Source: Nephrocerus scutellatus
Lineage: Eukaryota; Arthropoda; Insecta; Diptera; Pipunculidae
Direction of reading: 5' to 3'
Assembly (NCBI GenBank): GCA_947095585.1
Contig: OX352763.1
Coordinates: forward strand, 48,812,481 to 48,876,480
DNA: 64,000 nt
Position 1 is the stretch's first letter. Every line of letters begins with the position of its first letter. The translations under genes were made by a program, and so were the position numbers. Below the pieces are notes generated by a model. The model saw only the letters and a list, made by a program, of their open reading frames with translations. It did no database searches and was not told the origin of the DNA. This document shows positions 21,054 to 32,550 of the stretch, in pieces.

Positions 21054-23481
21054 TTATGTAATGCTGAGGTCTTTAAAACGTACCTTGCGCCCGAAACGAG
21101 TTTTGTAACTGGTTGTTTTGCTATCAGTTTTCGGTGTGTTTTTAACGTATCCGTCATCATCGCTTGTTGGTTCACTAGGAACATGTGCGGCCTTAAGTCG
21201 ATCGATCGAGATATTCTTCTCCTTACCGCCAACATCTAGGGTGTAAAATTTATTCTCTCGACGAATGACTCGAAATGGGCCGTCATATGGTTGCTGTAAC
21301 GGCTTTCGGACTGGTTCGTTGCGGATGAAGACGTGTGTTGTTATTTTTAAATCTTGCTGCAGGAATACAGTTCTCGGCGAATGGTTACTGGCAGGTGCTG
21401 GCTTTACGCTTCGCATGTAAGTACGGAGTTGCTTGAAAAATTCGTTCTCAATATTTGTATTTGAATTACTCGTTGGTGCTATGAAATCTCCAGGTGGCCG
21501 TAGTGTTATTCCATAAATCATTTCCGCTACTGTTCCGCCAATATCCTCTTTCAATGTCGACCTTAATCCCAGCAATATAATTGGCAGAACTTCCTTCCAT
21601 CGTTCCGTATTGTGGCATTTGATAGCAGTTTTGAGCGAACAACGGTGCCAACGTTCGATCAAACCATTTGCGGCTGGATGGTATGCAGTGGTTCGCAGGT
21701 GATGTGCACCGATCATTCCGGTGAGATTATTAAAGAGGTCACATTAAAATTGGGGTCCTTGGTCTGTCGTTATCCGAAGAGGCACTCCAAATCTCGGAAA
21801 CCAGCAAGTGAAAAGTGTTGATGCGATGGTTTTTGCGGTTATATCAACGTTGGGTACGCTTCAGGCCAACGTGAGGTTCGATCGATGTATGTTAAACAGT
21901 ATCGGCAACCATTTGAAGGCCGTAGCGGGCCAACAATGTCCATATGTTTTTGTTCGAACCGCTGATTCGGCATTTCATAACTGCCAAGTGGTGCGACATT
22001 GTGGCGTTGAATCTTCGATTTTTGGCACGGCACGCAGCATTTTGCCCACTGACGGCAGTCTATGTTCAATCTCGGCCAAACGAACATTTTTGCAACCATC
22101 TTGATAGTTTTATTGACTCCTGGATGACATAACTCGTGCACATTGTTGAATGCTGTTATGTGGAAGTCGCGAGTTAAATATGGTCGCGAAGTTCCCGTTG
22201 AAGTGTCACAACGTGTAAACTTGAATTAGAAAGTAAAAACCTTTTTATTTCTTGATCAGCCTTCTGTGAGTCAGAAAGCTTTTCGAAATCGAGTGTTGAA
22301 AATGCTGTGATGTCGTTGATTCTGGAAAATGTGTCAGCAACAACGTTTTGTTTTCCAGGCATGTACCGGACATCCATGGTGAACTGGCTAAGAAAATCTA
22401 GGTGTCTAAGTTGTCGTGGTGACGCTTTTTCGGGTTTCTGTTCGAAAGCGTATACAAGCGGCTTGTGGTCGGTGTAGATACAGAAGTTCTGTCCCTCCTT
22501 ACTGCCTTACTGCCTTGTAAGCACTTAACAATTCACGGTCGTAAGTACTGTACTTAGATTGCGCAGGTGATAATTTTTCAAGAGGCTCCCAGGAATTCTC
22601 CTGAAACTGTTGTAATGCGGCACCCACGGCACTGTTAGAAGCATCAACCATGATGGCGAGTTGTGCTTCGGGTTTGGGGAAAGCTAAGAGTGTGGCTCTG
22701 CCGATATCTTCCTTGCAACTGTCGAATGCTTGGATTGCCGTTTCGTTCCAGCATATTACTGAACGGTCGTTCCTTTTGTTGCCTTTAAACAGGTCGAAAA
22801 GCACTTGTTGCTTTTCGGCAGCTCGCGGGATGAAACGACGGTAGAAATTTCTTGTTGCGAGGAATCGTCGTAGGTCGCACACAAGTTTAGGCAGCTCGTA
22901 GTTTTTTAAAGCTTCTATTCGTTCGGGTAGTGGTCGTACGCCGTGTTTTCCAAAGAAGTGACCCACAATACATTTTGAGACGTTGTGTTCCAGCAGTTTT
23001 TGAAACAGAATTCGAAGGTGTTGACGGTGCTGTTGCTCGTTTTCGGAAGCAACCAAAATGTCGTCCAGATATGCTTTGGCGAAATCAAAGTCTTTGACGA
23101 TTTGGTCGATAAATCTTTGGAATGTCTGTCCAGCATTTCGTAAGCCAAAGGTCATCTGAACGAATTCAAACATTCCGAAAGGTGTGGTGATGGCAGTTTT
23201 GGGCACATCGTCTGGTTCCACGGGATTTGGTGATACGCTCTTTTTAGTTCCACTGTCGAGAAAATTCGTTTGCCGAGCAAAAGTTGTGCGAAATCATGGA
23301 TGTGTGGCAGGGGATAACGGTCTGGTTCTGTTACAGCGTTTAGTCGTCGGAAGTCGCCGCAAGGTCTCCATTCGCCGTTTGATTTCCTAACGAGGTGTAG
23401 TGGGCTTGCCCAAGGGCTTCTCGATAGGCGGCAGATTCCTTGCTCTAACATTATTTTAAACTCGTCTTTAGCGACTTTCAA
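21054..23481 (-). pseudogene. Array 2 unit 2 pol
   Basis: It carries the same motif A Glu, RT frame break (near 23215), RNase H break and integrase stop as unit 1. It differs from unit 1 at only a few positions near the integrase C-terminus (for example 21092 and 21160) and at 21727. Confidence 0.85.
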
Positions 23482-24873
23482 CTTTTCGGGACATTATCTT
23501 CGTGGTTGTGAAAAGATCGGCGGACCTTTGGTGACGATGTGGTGTGTGTCACCACGTGTTGAATTTTACTTAGTACGATGGTACTGCGAGTAATGTCCTT
23601 AAAATCTCGTAATATATCCTGAAAAGGAAGAGAGTCATTGATTGTGGATAATTTAGCTGTTACCGTTCTTGCCACACTTCCACGAATCGCACAGTTGGTT
23701 GTTTCGTCCAACAATTTTTTTTGGCGAATGTCGACTTGGAGGTTATATTTTTGTAGGAAGTCGACTCCAAGTATCGATTGCGAGACATCTGCGACGATGA
23801 ATAACCATGGAAACGATCTTCTAAGTCCCAGGTCAATCACAAGATGTTTTTCTCCGTAAGTCTGGATGTGAGTTCTGTTCGCAGCGTAGAGAAATTTGTC
23901 GGCGTCTGGTTGATGTCTTTGCAGTTTATTGGGCGGTATTACCGAAATATCGGCGCCGGTGTCGACAAGAAATTTGAGCTTGCTTTTGTTGTCTGTCACA
24001 AAAAGGCGGCGGTTGTTAGCGAGTCGTCTGTCAAGTGCCGCTGTTGCTGACAGAAGAATTAATTTCCCGACTGGAATTTGCATGGTGCACGACATTTTTT
24101 TGCTGTATCGCCAAATTTTCTGTGGTACCAACATATATGTTGATGTTATGTTTGCGCGGTTCCGGGAAGTAGAACGATGGCGATTGCGGACTTCGATTCC
24201 CTTTGGATGTGAACGTAGTTCAGCAATCTGTTTGGTAAGCAGTGATACTTGTGCTTCCAACGTGTTATTGTGAACTTGTTGTGTTGTTGATATCACAGAA
24301 ATATTTGAGGAATCGCTTATTTCGGCAATTTTGTCGGCTAAAACGGCAATTTGTTGCAACTTTTCATTGCTGATGGAAATGATGCTGCGAATTTTTGTAG
24401 GTAGCCTCTGCAGCCAGATCGCCTTAAGAATTTCTTCGCTCATAATGCTGCCACCTAATTCGCGCATTTCACGGAGTAGCTGAGACGGTCGCATGTCGCC
24501 TAATTCTGCATCTTGCAGGAGTTTTTTTTATTCGTAACTGCTCCGAGTCGGCGAATTGTTCGATCAGTCGTTTCTTAAGCGTGGAATACATATTCGATGG
24601 CGGAGGATTGAGAATTATGTCGCTCACGTGCACTAAAACGCTGCTTTCGATTGCAGCAACAACTGTGTGGTATTGTGTCTCGTCTTTTGAAATTCCACTT
24701 GCGAAAAATTGTGACTCCACTTGAGCAAACCATAGCTCCGGTTTGGCGCTCCAAAATGGAGGGATTTTTACTACTATGCGGGAGACTTCTCGTGTTTGTT
24801 GGTTATATTGGGAATTCGACGAATTATCTTCCGTCTGCATGTCGACGTCTGGGTCACCAATGTGGAAACTCAA
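23478..24873 (-). pseudogene. Array 2 unit 2 gag-protease
   Basis: The layout is the same as unit 1, including the eight-A frame break (near 24522-24529) and the DTGADISVIP protease. No further lesions are noticed, so it seems a recent DNA copy of unit 1 or vice versa. Confidence 0.85.
24842..24859 (-). other. Primer binding site, array 2 unit 2
   Basis: This Trp-tRNA-like site is identical to unit 1, one base after LTR C on the element strand. Confidence 0.75.
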
Positions 24874-25134
24874 ATGTCGGTCGAATAAAAGGAAGCCTGC
24901 GAATTTATTAATATTTAACTTTATTTAATAATAAGAATATTGATGTTTGTCGATTTATAATTAGGTGCGGAGCCGGTGCACGTCTATATCGCGTTCAAAC
25001 CAAAAGAGAAAGAGAAAGTCGAATTATACTGTCGGTGTGACAATGCTGCTTCTGTCAGCATATTTTGTTTTGACAGCTGGGCAGGGTTGCCGAGCATCCA
25101 TCGGTAATTGTGGTGAGGCAGGGTTGCCACCACA
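24861..25134 (-). repeat. Array 2 LTR C (274 bp)
   Basis: It has the same length and ends as LTR B. The integrase frame of unit 3 runs through the polypurine tract into this LTR because of a shifted 3' end. Confidence 0.9.
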
Positions 25135-27585
25135 GTACTCCCCCCGTGAGTGAGGGTGTTATGTAATGCTGAGGTCTTTAAAACGTACCTTGCGCCCGAA
25201 ACGAGTTTTGTAACTGGTTGTTTTGCTATCAGTTTTCGATGTTTTTTAACGTATCCCTCATCATCGCTTGTTGGTTCACTAGGAACATGTGCGGCCTTAA
25301 GTCGATCGATCGAGATATTCTTCTCCTTACCGCCAACATCTAGGGTGTAAAATTTATTCTCTCGACGAATGACTCGAAATGGGCCGTCATATGGTTGCTG
25401 TAACGGCTTTCGGACTGGTTCGTTGCGGATGAAGACGTGTGTTGTTATTTTTAAATCTTGCTGCAGGAATACAGTTCTCGGCGAATGGTTACTGGCAGGT
25501 GCTGGCTTTACGCTTCGCATGTAAGTACGGAGTTGCTTGAAAAATTCGTTCTCAATATTTGTATTTGAATTACTCGTTGGTGCTATGAAATCTCCAGGTG
25601 GCCGTAGTGTTATTCCATAAATCATTTCCGCTACTGTTCCGCCAATATCCTCTTTCAATGTCGACCTTAATCCCAGCAATATAATTGGCAGAACTTCCTT
25701 CCATCGTTCCGTATTGTGGCATTTGATAGCAGTTTTGAGCGAACAACGGTGCCAACGTTCGATCAAACCATTTGCGGCTGGATGGTATGCAGTGGTTCGC
25801 AGGTGATGTGCACCGATCATTCCGGTGAGATCATTAAAGAGGTCACATTAAAATTGGGGTCCTTGGTCTGTCGTTATCCGAAGAGGCACTCCAAATCTCG
25901 GAAACCAGCAAGTGAAAAGTGTTGATGCGATGGTTTTTGCGGTTATATCAACGTTGGGTACGCTTCAGGCCAACGTGAGGTTCGATCGATGTATGTTAAA
26001 CAGTATCGGCAACCATTTGAAGGCCGTAGCGGGCCAACAATGTCCATATGTTTTTGTTCGAACCGCTGATTCGGCATTTCATAACTGCCAAGTGGTGCGA
26101 CATTGTGGCGTTGAATCTTCGATTTTTGGCACGGCACGCAGCATTTTGCCCACTGACGGCAGTCTATGTTCAATCTCGGCCAAACGAACATTTTTGCAAC
26201 CATCTTGATAGTTTTATTGACTCCTGGATGACATAACTCGTGCACATTGTTGAATGCTGTTATGTGGAAGTCGCGAGTTAAATATGGTCGCGAAGTTCCC
26301 GTTGAAGTGTCACAACGTGTAAACTTGAATTAGAAAGTAAAAACCTTTTTATTTCTTGATCAGCCTTCTGTGAGTCAGAAAGCTTTTCGAAATCGAGTGT
26401 TGAAAATGCTGTGATGTCGTTGATTCTGGAAAATGTGTCAGCAACAACGTTTTGTTTTCCAGGCATGTACCGGACATCCATGGTGAACTGGCTAAGAAAA
26501 TCTAGGTGTCTAAGTTGTCGTGGTGACGCTTTTTCGGGTTTCTGTTCGAAAGCGTATACAAGCGGCTTGTGGTCGGTGTAGATACAGAAGTTCTGTCCCT
26601 CCTTACTGCCTTACTGCCTTGTAAGCACTTAACAATTCACGGTCGTAAGTACTGTACTTAGATTGCGCAGGTGATAATTTTTCAAGAGGCTCCCAGGAAT
26701 TCTCCTGAAACTGTTGTAATGCGGCACCCACGGCACTGTTAGAAGCATCAACCATGATGGCGAGTTGTGCTTCGGGTTTGGGGAAAGCTAAGAGTGTGGC
26801 TCTGCCGATATCTTCCTTGCAACTGTCGAATGCTTGGATTGCCGTTTCGTTCCAGCATATTACTGAACGGTCGTTCCTTTTGTTGCCTTTAAACAGGTCG
26901 AAAAGCACTTGTTGCTTTTCGGCAGCTCGCGGGATGAAACGACGGTAGAAATTTCTTGTTGCGAGGAATCGTCGTAGGTCGCACACAAGTTTAGGCAGCT
27001 CGTAGTTTTTTAAAGCTTCTATTCGTTCGGGTAGTGGTCGTACGCCGTGTTTTCCAAAGAAGTGACCCACAATACATTTTGAGACGTTGTGTTCCAGCAG
27101 TTTTTGAAACAGAATTCGAAGGTGTTGACGGTGCTGTTGCTCGTTTTCGGAAGCAACCAAAATGTCGTCCAGATATGCTTTGGCGAAATCAAAGTCTTTG
27201 ACGATTTGGTCGATAAATCTTTGGAATGTCTGTCCAGCATTTCGTAAGCCAAAGGTCATCTGAACGAATTCAAACATTCCGAAAGGTGTGGTGATGGCAG
27301 TTTTGGGCACATCGTCTGGTTCCACGGGATTTGGTGATACGCTCTTTTTAGTTCCACTGTCGAGAAAATTCGTTTGCCGAGCAAAAGTTGTGCGAAATCA
27401 TGGATGTGTGGCAGGGGATAACGGTCTGGTTCTGTTACAGCGTTTAGTCGTCGGAAGTCGCCGCAAGGTCTCCATTCGCCGTTTGATTTCCTAACGAGGT
27501 GTAGTGGGCTTGCCCAAGGGCTTCTCGATAGGCGGCAGATTCCTTGCTCTAACATTATTTTAAACTCGTCTTTAGCGACTTTCAA
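24984..27585 (-). pseudogene. Array 2 unit 3 pol with fused integrase tail
   Basis: It shares all lesions of units 1 and 2. In addition, small deletions near 25237-25245 change the integrase C-terminus, so the frame from 25820 runs on through the polypurine tract into LTR C, ending at 24984 (278 codons). Unit 4 has the same change, showing that units 3 and 4 share a more recent ancestor in this part. Confidence 0.85.
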
Positions 27586-28977
27586 CTTTTCGGGACATTA
27601 TCTTCGTGGTTGTGAAAAGATCGGCGGACCTTTGGTGACGATGTGGTGTGTGTCACCACGTGTTGAATTTTACTTAGTACGATGGTACTGCGAGTAATGT
27701 CCTTAAAATCTCGTAATATATCCTGAAAAGGAAGAGAGTCATTGATTGTGGATAATTTAGCTGTTACCGTTCTTGCCACACTTCCACGAATCGCACAGTT
27801 GGTTGTTTCGTCCAACAATTTTTTTTGGCGAATGTCGACTTGGAGGTTATATTTTTGTAGGAAGTCGACTCCAAGTATCGATTGCGAGACATCTGCGACG
27901 ATGAATAACCATGGAAACGATCTTCTAAGTCCCAGGTCAATCACAAGATGTTTTTCTCCGTAAGTCTGGATGTGAGTTCTGTTCGCAGCGTAGAGAAATT
28001 TGTCGGCGTCTGGTTGATGTCTTTGCAGTTTATTGGGCGGTATTACCGAAATATCGGCGCCGGTGTCGACAAGAAATTTGAGCTTGCTTTTGTTGTCTGT
28101 CACAAAAAGGCGGCGGTTGTTAGCGAGTCGTCTGTCAAGTGCCGCTGTTGCTGACAGAAGAATTAATTTCCCGACTGGAATTTGCATGGTGCACGACATT
28201 TTTTTGCTGTATCGCCAAATTTTCTGTGGTACCAACATATATGTTGATGTTATGTTTGCGCGGTTCCGGGAAGTAGAACGATGGCGATTGCGGACTTCGA
28301 TTCCCTTTGGATGTGAACGTAGTTCAGCAATCTGTTTGGTAAGCAGTGATACTTGTGCTTCCAACGTGTTATTGTGAACTTGTTGTGTTGTTGATATCAC
28401 AGAAATATTTGAGGAATCGCTTATTTCGGCAATTTTGTCGGCTAAAACGGCAATTTGTTGCAACTTTTCATTGCTGATGGAAATGATGCTGCGAATTTTT
28501 GTAGGTAGCCTCTGCAGCCAGATCGCCTTAAGAATTTCTTCGCTCATAATGCTGCCACCTAATTCGCGCATTTCACGGAGTAGCTGAGACGGTCGCATGT
28601 CGCCTAATTCTGCATCTTGCAGGAGTTTTTTTTATTCGTAACTGCTCCGAGTCGGCGAATTGTTCGATCAGTCGTTTCTTAAGCGTGGAATACATATTCG
28701 ATGGCGGAGGATTGAGAATTATGTCGCTCACGTGCACTAAAACGCTGCTTTCGATTGCAGCAACAACTGTGTGGTATTGTGTCTCGTCTTTTGAAATTCC
28801 ACTTGCGAAAAATTGTGACTCCACTTGAGCAAACCATAGCTCCGGTTTGGCGCTCCAAAATGGAGGGATTTTTACTACTATGCGGGAGACTTCTCGTGTT
28901 TGTTGGTTATATTGGGAATTCGACGAATTATCTTCCGTCTGCATGTCGACGTCTGGGTCACCAATGTGGAAACTCAA
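27582..28977 (-). pseudogene. Array 2 unit 3 gag-protease
   Basis: It is apparently identical in sequence to unit 2 over this part, with the shared frame break (near 28626-28633) and an intact protease motif. Confidence 0.85.
28946..28963 (-). other. Primer binding site, array 2 unit 3
   Basis: This Trp-tRNA-like site is identical to the others. Unit 4 has lost its own site by deletion. Confidence 0.75.
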
Positions 28978-29238
28978 ATGTCGGTCGAATAAAAGGAAGC
29001 CTGCGAATTTATTAATATTTAACTTTATTTAATAATAAGAATATTGATGTTTGTCGATTTATAATTAGGTGCGGAGCCGGTGCACGTCTATATCGCGTTC
29101 AAACCAAAAGAGAAAGAGAAAGTCGAATTATACTGTCGGTGTGACAATGCTGCTTCTGTCAGCATATTTTGTTTTGACAGCTGGGCAGGGTTGCCGAGCA
29201 TCCATCGGTAATTGTGGTGAGGCAGGGTTGCCACCACA
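28965..29238 (-). repeat. Array 2 LTR D (274 bp)
   Basis: It has the same length and ends as LTRs B and C. It again receives the read-through integrase frame, this time from unit 4. Confidence 0.9.
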
Positions 29239-30636
29239 GTACTCCCCCCGTGAGTGAGGGTGTTATGTAATGCTGAGGTCTTTAAAACGTACCTTGCGCC
29301 CGAAACGAGTTTTGTAACTGGTTGTTTTGCTATCAGTTTTCGATGTTTTTTAACGTATCCCTCATCATCGCTTGTTGGTTCACTAGGAACATGTGCGGCC
29401 TTAAGTCGATCGATCGAGATATTCTTCTCCTTACCGCCAACATCTAGGGTGTAAAATTTATTCTCTCGACGAATGACTCGAAATGGGCCGTCATATGGTT
29501 GCTGTAACGGCTTTCGGACTGGTTCGTTGCGGATGAAGACGTGTGTTGTTATTTTTAAATCTTGCTGCAGGAATACAGTTCTCGGCGAATGGTTACTGGC
29601 AGGTGCTGGCTTTACGCTTCGCATGTAAGTACGGAGTTGCTTGAAAAATTCGTTCTCAATATTTGTATTTGAATTACTCGTTGGTGCTATGAAATCTCCA
29701 GGTGGCCGTAGTGTTATTCCATAAATCATTTCCGCTACTGTTCCGCCAATATCCTCTTTCAATGTCGACCTTAATCCCAGCAATATAATTGGCAGAACTT
29801 CCTTCCATCGTTCCGTATTGTGGCATTTGATAGCAGTTTTGAGCGAACAACGGTGCCAACGTTCGATCAAACCATTTGCGGCTGGATGGTATGCAGTGGT
29901 TCGCAGGTGATGTGCACCGATCATTCCGGTGAGATCATTAAAGAGGTCACATTAAAATTGGGGTCCTTGGTCTGTCGTTATCCGAAGAGGCACTCCAAAT
30001 CTCGGAAACCAGCAAGTGAAAAGTGTTGATGCGATGGTTTTTGCGGTTATATCAACGTTGGGTACGCTTCAGGCCAACGTGAGGTTCGATCGATGTATGT
30101 TAAACAGTATCGGCAACCATTTGAAGGCCGTAGCGGGCCAACAATGTCCATATGTTTTTGTTCGAACCGCTGATTCGGCATTTCATAACTGCCAAGTGGT
30201 GCGACATTGTGGCGTTGAATCTTCGATTTTTGGCACGGCACGCAGCATTTTGCCCACTGACGGCAGTCTATGTTCAATCTCGGCCAAACGAACATTTTTG
30301 CAACCATCTTGATAGTTTTATTGACTCCTGGATGACATAACTCGTGCACATTGTTGAATGCTGTTATGTGGAAGTCGCGAGTTAAATATGGTCGCGAAGT
30401 TCCCGTTGAAGTGTCACAACGTGTAAACTTGAATTAGAAAGTAAAAACCTTTTTATTTCTTGATCAGCCTTCTGTGAGTCAGAAAGCTTTTCGAAATCGA
30501 GTGTTGAAAATGCTGTGATGTCGTTGATTCTGGAAAATGTGTCAGCAACAACGTTTTGTTTTCCAGGCATGTACCGGACATCCATGGTGAACTGGCTAAG
30601 AAAATCTAGGTGTCTAAGTTGTCGTGGTGACGCCAT
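29088..30636 (-). pseudogene. Array 2 unit 4 integrase and RNase H tail
   Basis: Integrase pieces at 29088-29924 and 30047-30349 match unit 3, including its fused tail. The RNase H C-terminal part (DFLSQFTMDVRYMPGKQN, from 30636) follows. Around 30633-30690 the sequence departs from units 1-3, with substitutions and a roughly 28-bp deletion. Confidence 0.85.
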
Positions 30637-30679
30637 TTCAGGTTTATGTTCGAAAGCGTATACAAGCGGCTTGTGGTCC

Positions 30680-31174
30680 TTACTGCCTTACTGCCTTGTA
30701 AGCACTTAACAATTCACGGTCGTAAGTACTGTACTTAGATTGCGCAGGTGATAATTTTTCAAGAGGCTCCCAGGAATTCTCCTGAAACTGTTGTAATGCG
30801 GCACCCACGGCACTGTTAGAAGCATCAACCATGATGGCGAGTTGTGCTTCGGGTTTGGGGAAAGCTAAGAGTGTGGCTCTTCCGATATCTTCCTTGCAAC
30901 TGTCGAATGCTTGGATTGCCGTTTCGTTCCAGCATATTACTGAACGGTCGTTCCTTTTGTTGCCTTTAAACAGGTCGAAAAGCACTTGTTGCTTTTCGGC
31001 AGCTCGCGGGATGAAACGACGGAAGAAATTTCTTGTTGCGAGGAATCGTCGTAGGTCTAGGGTTTTTTTTATTCGTAACTGCTCCGAGTCGGCGAATTGT
31101 TCGATCAGTCGTTTCTTAAGCGTGGAATACATATTCGATGGCGGAGGATTGAGAATTATGTCGCTCACGTGCAC
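30680..31174 (-). pseudogene. Array 2 unit 4 deletion chimera: gag joined to RT/RNase H
   Basis: The open segment starts in gag (HVSDIILNPPPSNMYSTL). After RIKKT it jumps directly to the end of RT (LDLRRFLATRNFFRRFIP) and RNase H (MVDASNSAVGAA). The junction near 31058 marks loss of about 1.8 kb covering capsid, protease and most of RT. It is a deletion product rather than a designed fusion. Confidence 0.85.
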
Positions 31175-31204
31175 TAAAACGCTGCTTTCGATTGCAGCAA
31201 CAAC

Positions 31205-31450
31205 AAGGAAGCCTGCGAATTTATTAATATTTAACTTTATTTAATAATAAGAATATTGATGTTTGTCGATTTATAATTAGGTGCGGAGCCGGTGCACGTC
31301 TATATCGCGTTCAAACCAAAAGAGAAAGAGAAAGTCGAATTATACTGTCGGTGTGACAATGCTGCTTCTGTCAGCATATTTTGTTTTGACAGCTGGGCAG
31401 GGTTGCCGAGCATCCATCGATAATTGTGGTGAGGCAGGGTTGCCACCACA
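31205..31450 (-). repeat. Array 2 LTR E, truncated outer 5' LTR
   Basis: The right end CCACA at 31450 abuts Gypsy-1 sequence. The inner end is lost: a deletion removed the last bases of the LTR, the primer site and the gag start, joining 31204 to an internal LTR base. It differs slightly from LTRs B-D. Confidence 0.85.
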
Positions 31451-31510
31451 GCCTCCATGCTTGGCACACCACCTTTTTCTTTCGAAGTGGATGATTTTTG
31501 TTCGACTAAC
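31451..31510 (-). mobile_element. Gypsy-1 right-hand piece (gag 5' region)
   Basis: The minus strand reads STSKEKGGVPSMEA up to the array 2 edge, and the left-hand flank resumes MLQVRMQ. The flanking bases AGGC (right) and ATGC (left) are a plausible 4-bp target duplication with one change. The right boundary with the LINE is approximate. Confidence 0.5.
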
Positions 31511-31544
31511 TCTAACTTTATGAGCTATCGGCTATCAGCCTTAA

Positions 31545-32550
31545 AGATGAGAAGGCAAAGGAGGTGATTAAAAAACACACCTCCTCACAAACTTCCCCCT
31601 GGCTTAAAGCTACGCTTGATGCAAAGAGGCATCAAAAACAAAAGTCGTTAAAAAAACCACAGAAAAGGTAACAGCGACTATCGCTAAAATCCCGGAGAAG
31701 AAAAATGAAAATGCACCGAAAACGGGAGAAGGCGAATGGACAAGGGTTGTCGCCAAAGGAAAAAAGGTCAAAACCAACGCCATTAGCAATGAGACTGCCA
31801 CCAGGCAAACAACAAAAAAAGTCAGAAAGACAGGACCCGACGCTATTGTTATACAAGCGAAGGGTGAAATGTCCTATGCGCAGATTTTGCGCAACGTGAA
31901 AGCGGACCCAAAAATGGAGCTAATTGGAAAAGAAGTTTCCAGGATCAGGAGAAGACAAAGAGGCGATATTCTCATCCAGATTAAGGATACAGGGGAAAAA
32001 ACCGCCGAATTCAAGAGTGCCCTCAGCGAAGCAGGCGAGCAGGCATTTGTTAGGACTATTACCCAACGGACTAGCATCGAGATCATGGACATCGATGAAA
32101 TAACTTCAAAAGAGGAAGAGGATATGCGGCGCGATAAAGTCCCAATTTGACGTAGAAATCATTTCACCGGCTGACTTCCTTTCCTTGCGAAGAGCCTATG
32201 GTGGAAACCAAACAGCGACAATTAGTCTTCCTGAAGAGAAGGCAAAGAAGCTTCTTGAAAAAAGAAAAATTAAAATTGGCTGGGTCGTCTGTCGCATCCG
32301 CGAACGGACACTCCTCAAAAAGTGCTTCAAATGCCTGAAATTTGGGCACATTGCCAAGCAGTGTAAAAACGGAGAAGATCGCTCCAAGCTGTGTAGAAGA
32401 TGTGGGGATGAGGGCCACATAGCTAAGTCTTGCGCAAAGGAGCCTTCGTGCATGTTCTGTAGAAAGGAACACCCAGAAGATGCGAAGCATGTAGCGGGCA
32501 GCAGCAAATGCCCAGTCTTTAGGAGAGCTATCGCCAGCAGAAAAGTATGA
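31545..32550 (+). pseudogene. R1-like LINE ORF1 (Gag-like)
   Basis: A Lys-rich N-terminal region is followed by SYAQILRNVKADPKMELIG and then LPEEKAKKLLEKRKIKIGW. Three C-terminal knuckles follow: CFKCLKFGHIAKQC, CRRCGDEGHIAKSC and CMFCRKEHPEDAKH. Frame changes occur near 31660 and 32130. The stop TGA (32548-32550) overlaps the ORF2 start. The protein would bind LINE RNA. Confidence 0.8.

Larger units (their letters stand above)
15278..31450 (-). mobile_element. Array 2: tandem Ty3/Gypsy element, five LTRs and four internal regions
   Basis: The minus-strand element is repeated head to tail with a period of 4104-4105 bp. LTRs: A 15278-16924 (split by a Helitron), B 20756-21029, C 24861-25134, D 28965-29238, E 31205-31450 (truncated). 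Ends are TGTGG...CCACA. Polypurine tracts (GGGGGGAG) and tRNA-Trp-like primer sites are in place. RT motif GLRNAGQTFQRF and the Trp-type primer suggest the CsRn1/Kabuki lineage. Internals 1-3 look almost identical by eye; internal 4 is deleted. Several disabling lesions are shared by all copies. Confidence 0.9.

Noticed and set aside
15278..31450. Pure assembly artefact as the cause of array 2
   Set aside because: It cannot be excluded without reads, but unit-specific differences, the unit 4 hybrid and the diverged outer LTRs argue for a real array.
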